A DNA stretch of 64,000 nt, from the NCBI RefSeq assembly GCF_000143415.4, contig NW_003314261.1:6299564-6363563 (forward strand). The letters run 5' to 3'. The DNA comes from Selaginella moellendorffii. Its lineage: Eukaryota > Streptophyta > Lycopodiopsida > Selaginellales > Selaginellaceae. This document shows, piece by piece, positions 23,947 through 36,900 of the stretch. The stretch's first letter is position 1. The number at the start of each line of letters is the position of its first letter. A program made the position numbers and the translations under genes. Under the pieces are notes generated by a model. It was not told the DNA's origin and searched no databases. It saw nothing but the letters and a program-made list of their open reading frames with translations.

Positions 23947-26900
23947 ACTCCACCACCCATAGACGAAGTTCGATGTCCTCATCGAACGGTGAACCATTTT
24001 ATAAAGTAACACCCGCATGTGTTACCATTTCCATCCTTGGCGCGTAGCCAATATTTGTCAATGGTGTGACATTGAAGGCTCACTATGCCTTCTCCATATT
24101 CGTCAATGGTTGGACATTGAAGGCTCACCATGCCTTTTGCATATCCTCTAAGGAGGGTAGTCTCTCCAACTTAGAGACTGATTGGACCACATATAGTGGT
24201 TCTCTCCTTTTATTGGTTTAGTTCTCGCTAAACCTCTTAGAGACCCTTCTCTAAGTCAATCCCACTACTCCTTCTCGAGTAGTCTCAATTTCCATCGATA
24301 TAACCGTTGCACTTTGGAACTTTGAATTTTGACTTCTTGGAGTCAATTTCCTAGGTGTCTCCGACACCTTGCCTTGCACCTTTTGTGCAACTCCACTTCC
24401 CATCCTAGGAAGTTCTTTACTCGAGGGCACCATCATCCTCTCTTCTATTTCGTGCCAAAGTTCAAGTTATCATACTTTGTGCTAGGGCTGTTCATGGCCC
24501 TATCATTTGGCTACCTTACCGCTCCCTCCCTTGGAGCTTCCACTTTCGCCAAACCGGAGCATTTCGGAATCCCTCCTTGGAAACACACTTCCTTTCCCGC
24601 AACTTGTTAGCGTCCAACACATTAGTGTTCCTCGCCTAACTTTGTCACTTGGATTCCCCCCAAGGGATTCCACGGCCCTATCTTGGCCACTCATCTTTTG
24701 CTCCTATCCGTTGATTGTTGCACCAAGCAACATCGAATCTCTACCTCCCTCCTTGAGGTATTGTTTCAGTTCCATAGCAAAGACTCTTCTTTGCCAAGTC
24801 CGGAGGATGTCCACCCCTAGTACGTCTCTTTAGCATCTTCTGCTATGGGCTCTATCCACGGCCCAACTTCGTGACCCTCCCATGGGTCTTTTATAGAGAC
24901 TACTTTCCTCGGACTCACTATGCCATCTCACGGACATAGTTTATTTCCCTTAGGTGTTCTTCCCACTTGGTCATCACGACCAAGCCACACCACCTTAAAC
25001 AGTTCAATTTCAACATTTTGAACCAGGAACTTCATTCCTTAGCCAACCAAGGACCTTGTCCTTATCTGGCCATAAGATCACCTAGTGATCTCACCTTGGC
25101 ACCTTAACAGAGTTGCCAAGAGGTACTTGGTCTTCTAGACCTCCAAGTTGTTGACTATAACCCCGGGGGCATCCCCCACACTTGGCGGTGCACCCAAGCC
25201 AGCCCTTACGGACAAGGGTTCATAGCAACTGAGATTAGGTGTCCCCATCTCACTCACCACAACCTTGGTGCCACTTGCACCAAAGCGTTCAAGTTAAATA
25301 TGCTGATCTTTCACACTAAGCAATCTAACCGTGCATCATGACTCCGAGGCATCCCTCGCTTGGCGGTGTGCCCAAACCAGTCTCCCCACTGAGAGTCCAT
25401 GACCACCGAAATATGAGTGTCCTCATATTCCAAACCATCACCACGCCCTAGTGATTTGGGACTCGAACCCAAGCACCAGAGGGTCGGGACTCGAACCCAA
25501 CCTCCGTATATGCATCTACGGACGGCATCACACAAGATGCCTGGCGTGACTCCCCACGCCGGTGCACCAACTTATTTTTAAAGCGCGCTACAGATCACAG
25601 CTTAAGAACCTAGTTCTTCCACACTGCCAAGTCCTCTCACTTGACATGTCTGTGATCATGCATGGACTCCTCCATGCTCGGCCCCATGGCCCACCCTTTT
25701 TAAAGTTATCACCTTCAACTAGGGTATTTGTTCCCCCGACGTGCCAATCTCGCTTGGCAAGTCCTCCGACCACTGTAACATGGTTCCTGCATAAGCGTGA
25801 AAGTCCTTGACCATCGACTTTCGTTCAAAGCCCTCTCTTTGAACACTCGGGAACTACTTCCCTAACCTTGATAGCCTTGCCTCATGGCAAGCTTCAAGAC
25901 CACGCTTCTGCTGCGCCACTTTGATTTCGCGCGTTCCATGAACCATTTACACTTGGCCTTTCTAGGTACTAAGCTACCTAGAATCGTCTTTGGGAACCTT
26001 GAAGGAACTCTATCCCTCAGCTTGCTAAGGCCTCCCTTTTTGCAAGCCTTCCAAATGCCACATAGTCTAACATGGACAATTCCATATTTTATACTCTTCA
26101 TGGCATCACAGTTGCTAACGGCAACACCCTTGAGCCCCCACTTGATTCTCCACTCCTAGCTGGCATAACCAACCTTGGTTATGCCCTTTGATTCCTACGG
26201 TTCGGTTCTATCCCCTTCTTGCTTTTTGGCTTCACACCTTTCCTTTGGTCATTCTCCTCCAGACCAGGAGGATAGCTTTGCACTTTCTATCTTGCTTTAG
26301 CAAGTATTCTTAGGGATGAACTTACCCAATAGCCTAGAGAGTGGTTCCTCAATCCGGGTATACTCACCTTATAATCCCACACACTGGGATTACATTGTTG
26401 CTTATGGGCCTTTACATGCCCATCACTAGCCTTGCCAAAATTCCATTTTTGGCTTTGTCCAACTCGGGTAGACAGTCCTCTCCTGTCTCCGCAACCTTGG
26501 ACATTTGGATAGCACCTTCTATCCATCATTTGCTAGGGACTTAGTCCCTTGGGCTTTATCCATTGCCCTCGGGACATCAAACACCACCTTCTGGTGTTTT
26601 AGAGTGTTTGGGTGTCCCAATGATGGCTTTCTTGACAATGAGTATTTCCTTTTATGACATTGACTTACTATATCGCAACACAAGCAACTTATCCCCCGTA
26701 AGGGTATATCCAACTTCCCTATGCTATTAAGAAGTCTTGGGTAGCTACCTTCTACCCGTTTAACCAGTTATTTTGCACCTCTTGCTTAGTTGCCTCATAG
26801 TTGTCAAGTCCTACAACTCATTGCTTGGTGCTTTCACACCTCCATCATTATCTGGGTCACCACACTCCAACTGCATGCTCTGCAACTTAGGCTATACTAT

Positions 26901-28046
26901 TCCCATTTCCATTGGGATTCCTTTGGCAAGGGGTTCTCATGAACCCACCAACATAGCCTCAAGGTATCACACCTTGGCACATTTGGTGTCTCCACACCAT
27001 CGGCTCCACGAGCCTACCTCTATGACATTTCCCCTTTGTGTCTAAGTCTTTGCCAAGACCAACACCGCTCTTTCTTATGCCAACCATCCGTTAGCACTGC
27101 ACCATAGAGGTCACACACAACTTTATGTCAAAGTTGTTTTCTTCTAGGAACACCTTTCCCATAACTTTAGTATGGCACATTCTGCCATTGATGAGATACC
27201 CTCTGTTCTAATCCTTGGATCCTATGATCCCCTCCCATCCTTTGTGGGGTACAACACGCCTCAGTCCAAATGCTTCCATCAGTCCTTTTAGGACCATCCG
27301 TTGACTCTACTTGAGTCATCCAGCAGTTTTGGACTTGGTTAATCCACAGACCCGTAAGGTCCTACTTGTGAGGCACTAGCTCACTGGAATACACTTCTTG
27401 CATTCCTGTCCTACTCAAAAGGACTATTTTCACAAGTGTTACTCCGACACTTGATTTTGTTCTCTGGGGGCAACCTTTGCCCCTTAGGACTACTTGTCTA
27501 TGTGATGAGAACACCAACTCATCCACTTAATACACCCCCAACTCCTTGGGTTGTTCCAGCATTTATTAGAGGTAGCCCCGGCTACCTTTTCAAGGGCTTG
27601 AGTCCTCTTCTGTATTTGACCTCCCACGGTCATTACTTCTGGTCTCACATTCATGAGCACCAACCTCAACTATATGAGGAAAATCTTGTGACTCCTTTAT
27701 TGCTTTGGAGTCTTTATCTTTCCCGTGATCCCAACTGTAGTTGTTTACCACAACTACATTAGCCAGTTTGCTAAGTCAAACGCTCATCTGGATCACATCC
27801 TCAACTTTTTTTTTGAGGAAAACCATATACTATTCCCAAGATCCCAAAGTCGTTCCATTATTGGCCCTTTTCTATCCACCACCCCGTCTACAAGTTCACA
27901 CATGAACTGTAATGGAGAGCCATGTCTTCCCGACTTGCTACTCCTCAAGGATAGGCCCACTCCTCGGACCTTCCGATGCCAACACTAGTGGTGATATACT
28001 TAAGCACCAATAAAAGTCGGACTAAGGAACAGCTCCGATACCAAAT
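23947..28046. other. Family B internal region, no coding capacity seen
   Basis: The + strand is rich in CTTGG/CCAAG-type words and short ORFs with no retroviral-type motif. On the - strand (element orientation) frames are equally broken. Confidence 0.65.
28032..28046 (-). other. Primer-binding site of family B, tRNA-Met type
   Basis: The + strand reads GCTCCGATACCAAATT just before the LTR. Its complement TTTGGTATCGGAGC matches the tRNA-Met type primer site with one change from TGGTATCAGAGC. Confidence 0.8.
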
Positions 28047-29731
28047 TGTAAGCAACTAATTTTTCCATTCTACTTTAGTCACTTAACCACACCTCCGACC
28101 ACTTGGAGCAGTCTCATTCACAACCTCCATAAGTCCCATTCAGGACTTGGGGCTTGCTAGCCCCGAGAATGGCATCCATGCCACTCAACCTTTGCACTTG
28201 GTCCAAGTGCTCCACGTGTCCGATCCCATGACCGACACCCAAAGGTACCACTGACATCTCGGCCCGTTACGCTAAGGCCATGCCCATTCATCTTTGCTGC
28301 GCAAATGGTCCAATACCACTTGCATCACCATCCCGTCTCTCCAAGATTGGGCCATCTGTCTACGAGGGGTCATCCTAGATCCACTCCTTAGCATCCTTAG
28401 GATGCCCACAGACCTGGGGAATCGCCTTCCCCAAAGTCCCTTTGTCAGTTCCTACCAAGTCCCTTTCTGCCCCTGGCCGTGTTTGCCAACACTGCCACTG
28501 GATCGAGGCCCACAGGCCCGACCACTAAGTCCCACGGTCCTCTGGGACTTCCTCACCACACGACTGTGTCCTTGGTCACTACCCCAGAGGACTGCTCCTC
28601 TTCCTTTCCACAGTCTGGGCCTTTGGGACGACATTTCGGAACACCGTGGCCTTATGCGAGCCACCTGGGTACTCTCCCCACCTATCGCCTTTAGGTGCTC
28701 TAGCCATGGGCTTAGAGCGAGGTTCTGTTGAGCCACGCCTGGTATCCAAGTAGGTAGTGCCACCCACACTTGGACTGGGAGCATCGGCCAGTCGATCTCC
28801 TGGGGGAACTAGAGCCGGCTCTTGAACACTTCACCAAGCTACCCCGCTTGTTGGTCCGTATTCACTCTAGTCTTGGACTTCCCAGTGGTCAGTTCATCAC
28901 CCAACACTGGGTCTGGCCTTCCTGGGCCAAACTGGCCTTTCCTGGCCAAACTGGCTCCACTGCAGTCCTCCCCCTACTATACTTTTGGAGCTCACCAAAC
29001 CCCCCAGGGTCTGGGAGACGAACGCTTTGGGCTTTCACCCTCTCAGGCTCCGGACTCGGACTCAGACTCGGACTCGCACTCGGATTCGGATTCGGACTTG
29101 GACTCGGGCTCGGGCTCGGTCTCGGCCTCGGTCTCGGTCCCGGTCTCGGTCTCGACTTCGGACTCCATCTCGGACTGCATCTCGGACTCCATCTCGGACT
29201 CCATCTCGGGTCCATCTCAGGTCCATCTCGGACTCCATCTCGGACTCCATTTCGGGTCCATCTCGGACTCCATCTCGGACTCCATTTCGGGTCCATCTCG
29301 GGTCCATCTCGGACTCCATCTCGGACTCCATCTCGGGTCCATCTCGGACTCCATCTCGGACTCCATCTCGGACTCCATCTCGGGTCCATCTCGGGTCCAT
29401 CTCGGACTCCATTTCGGGTCCATCTCGGGTCCATCTCGGACTCCACTTCGGACTCCAACTCGGGTCCACCTCGGACTCCACTTCGGACTCCATCTCGGAC
29501 ACTCCCACGTGTCATGTGTTGGTCCTTTTGGATCCCTTTTTGGAGCCTCGCCTTTTGCTCGCTTTGTGCTGGTTCCTCGAGCACTTCGTTGGGAGTTCCA
29601 CTCCCGCTCTTGACTTTTCAAGTCGGAGCTTTTTGTCCAAACGTGTTACGCTCGTTTGGCTCTCGCTTCAGCCACTACCATGTGGCGCCCTTCCGGCTCC
29701 ACTTTGGGGCCTAGGGATTTTGTGTCTCACA
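28047..29731 (-). repeat. Family B LTR (5' LTR in element orientation)
   Basis: The LTR is 1,685 bp, near-identical to 22185-23946 outside the tandem repeat, which is about 80 bp shorter here. Confidence 0.85.
29054..29500. repeat. LTR tandem repeat, second copy
   Basis: Same hexamer/dodecamer repeat as 23187-23715 but with fewer units. It is the source of the long shadow ORFs in this LTR. Confidence 0.9.
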
Positions 29732-29736
29732 CTTAA

Positions 29737-30757
29737 ATCCTCTGTGCCATGTGTTATATGCCACATGCCACATGCCACGTGTCTAAAGGACAGTGGTGTA
29801 GAACCTGAGTTTCAGGGCCTTAGGCCACTAAATAAAGGAATGGAGCCAAACTCCCAAGCATGGAGATAAGGAGTGATGGAATTGGACCATAAAGTAATTT
29901 TTAAGCATTCAGCCTAAAGAGTGAAGGGATAGGAACACAAAGCGATTTAGAACAGTCCTAGAGCATCTAGCATCCCATTGTCAGGACCAACACGCAAAAT
30001 GGAGCCAAACGGAGTCTGGCACTATTTCAACATACTGGTGGCCCAACGTGAGGATATGGGTACTCCATCAATTAGTATGGTATGGAATTTGGGCTTAGAC
30101 CCAAGCTAGATGTAAAACAAGGACAAGCACACAAGCAGGAGCTAGACTATACCTCTAGTTAGTCGGCTATTCCCAACATACCCCCCACAGCCCCCCCCCT
30201 ATGAGGAACACATGCTTTGGGCTTTCATCCCAAGCCTCCCTTAGTACCAGAAGTTAGTCTCTAGGATAAGTTTGAAACTTACTAAATATGGAATGTCCCT
30301 AGATTGTGAATTTGAACATGGGATGAACACCATTGTGTTTAGAACAATCTCTACATTCCATAGATATGCCAAATAAACAAATCTAAACACTTTCCATAAT
30401 TAGCATTTGGGATCAAAATGAGACTAACACAAAGGGCATGATAGCGAGAGTCACGGTAAGCTATTGTTCAGTGATATTGAGGGACTAGTCTTAATACGCG
30501 AGGGTTCTTATCAAGCTAATGTAAGACAAAGCAAAAGAAAACTAACAAGCCAGGCCGAGTATGCTCAGCTAAATAGACACTTAGGAATTTCTTCCTTATG
30601 CTCATCTGACTAAGTACAAATGCTAAGCTTAGTTTACTAACACTATTGATAAAGGGTTCAGCAATACTAACCTTCTGCCATCACGGCACTAAAGAAGGAA
30701 CAACTGAAAGGACTAGCCGATAGGTAACTTTCGATACCCATAGTCATATTCACGACA
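29737..30757 (-). mobile_element. Family A LTR relic, part 2
   Basis: The relic continues from 22184 across family B. It aligns along its length with 32860-33939, including GGGTACTCCATCAATTAG and GAGGAACACATGC, and ends at CACGACA. It is more diverged than the two LTRs of the 32781-40049 element, so it is an older insertion. Confidence 0.75.
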
Positions 30758-31929
30758 CCCACTCTATGTGACTAAACAAAAGTATAAGAAAGCAAAAACC
30801 AAACTATTTTGTATGCCTAACTAGGCTAGTGAATAATAAATTTAACGAAATTACTTAAACAACTTAATGAATTACCGAGCGAAATATTTAACAATATTTT
30901 ACTCAAGGTATACAGAAGTCTCACTCCTAGTGCTTTTACTATTGTCAAAGAAAGTGTGATAATACACTTAGATTACTTTGTAAGTACACTGAGACATATA
31001 TATATAGAGTTATCTATACAAAAAGAAAATAGTACCACAGTTTTTCCTAAACAGAGAGATAATCTGCTTACTTAAGTTAAATGCAAATCCTAAGTATTAT
31101 AACTTACAAAGGATTTATAAAATTCTACCTACTAAATAATTGCTACAATTTTATGCAATCTTAGGTAAAGAAGCTATTGTTAAAACTTTAACGGTCCACA
31201 ATATAGCTTGGATACTCATAAAAAAAAATACATTTACTGATAATTAGGCTAATAGATGTTGAATTAATTCTGAATTTAGATTAATAAGCAACAAAATTTT
31301 GTGGAGTAAAAATCTTTTAAGGTGGACTATACTTAAGCAAGATAGATATGCTATGAAAAATAATGTTTGTTGCTCGAGAAATTTTTAGGACTTCATATAA
31401 GAAATGTCTTGGATATTTTGCCTCTAGAGGAAAGCCATCCCTATTTCAAAATTGATTAGAAAGTTATATGCTTGCTCCTAAGAGTAATTGATAGGTCAAT
31501 TTATAAAGTGAATACATTGCATACTAAAACCTTATACTAGTTGCTCAACCAAGCTAGAGAAAATTTGAAAGAGAGTGAATTGAAAGCATATTGGGTACAT
31601 CTCAACGAAGAAAAAATCAGAAATCTTAATACGACTTTGATAGTCATCCAAAATACTTAAATCCATACGCTACTCCTCCTTGGTAGTATCAGCACATAGA
31701 AAACACCTTTGCTCAACTGAGAGTATTAGAACATAAAACAATTGGAGTGATTCCCCACAAAAGAAATAAGAGCTAAATTTACAACCCTTACCCTATGATA
31801 GTGATCCTGGTTCCCTTATGAACCAAACATTTTTTTTGCTTATACTAGTTACAAAATAGAGCATTTCTTGTGAAATTGTAATGAGCACAATGGCAATTGC
31901 AAGAATAATAATAGGCACCATCATCATAT
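30758..31929. other. AT-rich region, nothing recognised
   Basis: No ORF with a recognisable motif. By position it could include the 5' LTR or leader of the gypsy element that starts to be readable at about 31930, but I could not define an LTR. Confidence 0.4.
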
Positions 31930-32780
31930 ATCTATCCTTTTCTAAGATTAAAGGAGAAGACCCATAATTGTATATTGAGCAATATATAGAAGCAATCAAG
32001 TTTAATCAAGCAAATAGGCAAGAAAAGAATCTTTTCCCCTATACGCTCAAAAATAAAGCTAAAGACTGGTACTATAACAATAATGTCAAAAAGTTTGGCA
32101 CATTTGATAAGCAGACAAGGTTTTTCCTTAAAGCTTTCTCCATGAAAATAAACCTAGGAGAAAATTATGATAAACTGGAAAAACTTCATCAAGGAAAATT
32201 TGAAATAATTGAGGAATATAAAACTTGATTCAACAAGTGTTATAAGCATTGTAAAGACTTAGTGTCAGACCAAATGCATCTATGTCTATACATACAAGGC
32301 CTCAAAAAAATTTATCATGAACATGCTATAAAGAGAGTTCATACAAATTTCGATGATTTGAAAAAAGCTATAATTACCTACCAATATCTTATAAAATAAT
32401 ATGACATGGTAGATATGGTGAAGTCAGATGAAAAGATGACTCCTATAGATAGGGAAATCAATCGTTTAAGAATTCTTAAATTGCAAAATAATTCCAAATT
32501 AGGGATTTGGTGTACTAAATGCAAAAATAAAGGCCATAACAAGGAAAAATATAAACTCCAGCTGATCAAGTGCCAAATTTGTGAAAAAAAGAAGTATAAA
32601 ACTAAGGAATATAGAACTTTTTTAAACAACCAAAAGGCTAACAAGCAGCTTGAGTTGATACAACAATATGTAGGCAAAGCTATCCATTTAATGATAAAAG
32701 TTATTGTAGAAAGAACAATTATAATAAAATTCAAAGTGCCAAATATGAATACTCATGTGCTGAAAGGCAAGATGACCATT
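31930..32780 (+). pseudogene. Gypsy gag with zinc knuckle, decayed
   Basis: The frame reads YIEQYIEAIKFNQANRQEKN, LKNKAKDWYYN and LEKLHQGKFEIIEEY, a retrotransposon gag core with the usual K-x-K-A-x-x-W-Y segment. At about 32505-32560 it has CTKCKNKGHNKEKYK, a C-x2-C-x4-H-x4-C knuckle whose last Cys is now Tyr/Lys, followed by CQICEKKKYKTKEY. A TGA at about 32226 and a TAA at about 32397 break it. The frame is cut at 32780 by the family A element. Confidence 0.65.
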
Positions 32781-33939
32781 TGTAGCGCACGTGGTTTTAA
32801 CCCTTTATCCTATGGTGATTTACCATAGGATAACACCACGAAGCGGAACCTAAACCCTCTTTGTGCCACGTGACAGATGCCATGTGTCACATACCACGTG
32901 TCCATGCCATGTGTCCATAGGAACTCGAGGTTCAGAGCCTTGGGTCACTAAACAAAGGAACGGTGCCAAACCCCCAAGCAAGGAGCCAAGGAGTGATGGA
33001 ACCGGACCACGGAGCAACTTTTGAGCGTACAGCCCAAGGAGCGAAGGGACAAGAGCCCGGAGGGACTTGGAACAGTCCTAGAGCAACCAGCATCCCAATG
33101 CCAGGACCAGCACGCAAAACAGAGCCAAACAGAGTCTGGCGCTATTTCGGCATACCGGTGGCCTAACGTGAGGATATGGGTACTCCACTAACTAGCATGG
33201 AATGGAACTTGGGCTTAGACCCAAACCGGATGCAGAACAAAGACAGGCACGCAAGCAGAAGCTAGGCTATACCTCAAGTTGGTCGGCCATGCCCGACCTA
33301 CCCACTATCCCTACTATACATTTGGAACCCCCCACAGCTCCCCCCGCGCCCCCCCCCCCTTTGAGGAACACACGTTTTGGGCTTTCACCCCAAGCCTCCC
33401 TTAGTATCAGGAGTTAGTCTCTGGGACAAACTCGAAACTTATTAAATATGGAATGTCCCTAGATTGTGAATTTGGACACGGGACGAACACCATTGTGTTC
33501 AAGCCGATCTCTACATTCCGTAGATATGCCAAATGAGCAAATCTGGACACTTTCCATAAATAGCATTTGGGACCGAAATGAGACTAACACAAAGGGCATG
33601 ATAGCGAGGGTGTTTAGCAGACACGGTAAGCTATCATGTAGCGATATTGAGGGACCAATCTCAATATGCGAGGGTTCTTGTCAAGCCAGTGCAAGACAGA
33701 GCAAAAGAGAACTAAAAAGCCAGGCCAAGTATGCTTGGCTAAATAGACACTTAGGAATTCCGTCCTTATGCTCATCTGGCCAAGTATAGGTGCAAAGTCT
33801 AGTTTACTAACACTTGAACAAGAGGGGCTGATAAAGGGTCTAGCAATACCAACCTCCTGCCATCGTGGCAGTAAGGAAAGAATATCTGAAAAGACTAGTC
33901 GACAGGTAACTTTCGATACCCGAAGTCACATTCGCGACA
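32781..33939 (-). repeat. Family A LTR (3' in element orientation)
   Basis: Bounded on the + strand by TGTAGCGCACGTGG and ATTCGCGACA. It contains the small hairpin CCTATGGTGATTTACCATAGG and a poly-C tract near 33345. Confidence 0.8.
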
Positions 33940-36900
33940 CTCTCCCCCCCTTGGGGAAAATTGATGTCCTCGTCGATGCATACTCGAGTCTAGAATACTG
34001 CCAAGGAAACAACTCCAAAACAAAGTTCACGGTACTCACACTATGTGAGAAATACACCAACTTAAATGAGTGAGGGGGCAACCTCTTTGTCTAACGCAGA
34101 TTCGCTACCAGCTCAAACACCTTCTGGCCGTTGCCGACAAGGAAATGACCAATGAAGTCAGCCACCCTTGCTGCTCTAGGTGTCACCTAGCTACAAAAGT
34201 GTGATATGCCCCTGCCCGCAAGGACATAGAGAGAAAAGCCAGAGGCCCCAACCCTTCTGAGCAAAGAAACCAAACCCGTTGGTAAGGTTTAGATAGACTA
34301 CTGTAAACAGGCAGTTAGAGTTGTTTACACGGTCACGCCCTTTCAACGAAATAAGGAACATCGACAAAGAGGTGGGTTATGTGACCAGTCGACAGTAGCT
34401 ACCCCATGACTAGAGATTTCAATATGCACACGAAGTGCCAAAGCTAGTCTGCCTATACTGGCCCAAACTCAAAGATGAATACATGGACAATATCAAAGTC
34501 ATAGACAATGATATCTTAGGGTTTTAATTATCAGAGACTATATCTTAGATTAGAACACAAAAGTATTCCAAGTAAGTTATCATCCGATAAACTAATATTT
34601 GAGTATAGGAACCACCAAGATCATCAAAATTGGTAAACACAGGATTCACCATCCAACAAAATTCAATAGCAAGTATATCATCAAGTAAACTCAATGATGA
34701 AACTTAACTACCGAAGATAGCAGACAGTAAGCCAACAACTTACTAAAGATAACTCAAAGAACACAAAGTATCATTGACTGACAAGCACAATGCTCGCGAA
34801 TGTATCACTGGAAGGAAATAGCATCCCAACCTATCAGAACTAACTCAAGCAATAATCAACAGAATAGAATGAATGCGGTAAGACTAACAAACACCCATTC
34901 ATGCCAACTATCACACTAGCCAATTCAAATAGATCCCAGCCAACAACACCAAGGAACTCAAGTTGCCTAAGCAAGTGTTAGCAACATCCTACTGATGTCT
35001 CAAACCCAAGAGACCAATCCAGAGCAAACCACAAACAACAATTGGTATTGCAAAAAGCCATAATCCATCAAAGAGAACAACTAACCATCATGAAAGATCA
35101 TTAATCATCCCATCAATAGAGAAATGTATAATCGTCATCCAAGAAAAAATCCACCATCCCGAAGAATGGCAAATTATTCTAGATCAACAATAATCAAGAA
35201 AAACCTTTGACAAGGATAATCAACTATCCTAGATGATAGTCAATCATCACCAATGATGGCTAGATGCAAAAGCTAACTTCAACATCGAAACTAATGAGCC
35301 AAAATGCCTTCCCCAACAACTTCTAACAAATGGAACAATGAACACAAAACTCAAGGAACCAAAAGCTCGAAAAAGCCTATAGCCAAGTCTTGCCTACTAA
35401 TGATCACAAGTTTCATAGAAGCTAACTTCAATGCTAAAGAAGAAATCATGGTGCAACCCATAATATCATCCTCAACACATCCATAAGCTAAACTTCATAA
35501 TTCCAAAGCTAATGAAGAGCATTTCTGCATCAATCCAAAAGCTAAACACAATGGAATTATGCCCAACAAGTGATCACCAAACGATCCTCCATGAATCCAT
35601 CTACAACAAGACGTAACTCACTTCATAACAAACACAAGAAGAATCATCAATGATCAATATATCCCGAACTCAAATCCAATAAGGACTCAAACAGTCTAAT
35701 ATCAAACATTAATTCTTCCTCTTGTAAAGTTAGCATAGTTCACGACTAAATCACTTTTCAAGGAAAAGCTTAAAGCTCAACCCTTACTAAACAATCTCGT
35801 TTAGAACACAACCAAATCAATTTGCCATGCAGTTCATTTGAACGTCAACACAGTTGCTAACTAGCAAATGCATGAATGTCAACAACACAAAGCTAAAGCC
35901 AAATCATCAACACTATTTTCATCAAGACTAATGAAACTCAATATTTATTCTTGGAAGGATATCTCATTTCACTCGAATCTCAATATCAACAATGTCAACA
36001 ACAAGGCATCACTTCAATACCATCAACACCAAAACAAAGCTAGAAGAAAGCACGAGTGAATCACCACCCAAAACTCTCTTGCAACCAAGCTAACCAAAGT
36101 CGAAGATACTTAACTTAGTATCTTAGACTAATCCTTCAACAATACTCAGTTTCAAATAACACATCATCAAGGAGTGATTCATCACATCCAAGACTCAATG
36201 AAATCCAACACTACAGACCAAATGTAACCAAATGATATCGATAGAGGTAGAGTCGACATGCCAACATGGAAAACCTATATATGTCTAACGACATGATCCT
36301 TGGCAACACCATCCGGTAAAGCAAGCCCATCACTGCTAAATCATCATCGAGCAAAGCAAGTGTCAACAGTCCTTGACGAAGTCTATAAGTAATCACTAGT
36401 CGCAAAGCAACTAATAATCACTCCTCAACTCGCCTTCACAAGACCTAAACACTAACTCTTGTCATCAAGTTATATACTTGTCCAACATGAATATGATACC
36501 CCAGGTATGAGATAAAAGTTCATAAACAAGCACAAACTAAATAACCACTCGAATCCAACTCAACCGCAATAAGTTTACTAAAACATTTAGCCACTAGCTC
36601 TAAGCATGCCTTGAAGAGGCTAACTATGCAATCAACACTCAGTCGAAACTAAAGTGAAGACCATGAGATGGACTCATGCCGGTACACAACCTCCTTATTG
36701 ACAAAGCTATAGTATGGGTACCAACATCTCAACCTCAAACAACTAAGTTGGACATCACCATCCTTAGCCAAGGCACAGGGCCAGTCAAGATCAGTGAGAG
36801 CTCACTACTCTCATAAAGTCTAAACAAAATGTAAGGTGCAACCTGCCACCGAGCATAATGCTACAAAAGAAAGGCACAAGGATCACCCTTCTTAGAAAAG

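Larger units (their letters stand above)
22185..29731 (-). mobile_element. Family B LTR retrotransposon, non-autonomous
   Basis: The element is 7,547 bp with LTRs 22185-23946 and 28047-29731 and a CTTAA target duplication. Orientation is -, because the tRNA-Met primer site TTTGGTATCGGAGC is read on the - strand next to the right-hand LTR (about 28032-28046). The internal 4.1 kb (23947-28046) shows no gag, protease, reverse transcriptase or integrase in any frame, so it resembles a LARD-type element moved by another element's enzymes. The LTRs differ mainly in the length of a tandem repeat and are otherwise nearly identical in the stretches I compared, so the insertion is fairly recent. It is nested in a family A LTR relic. 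Confidence 0.85.

Noticed and set aside
22908-24009. Long overlapping ORFs (306, 349, 268, 203 codons) in a GC-rich region
   Set aside because: They are produced by the dodecamer tandem repeat in the family B LTR. All frames are open, composition is repetitive, and the same thing recurs in the partner LTR at 28770-29869.
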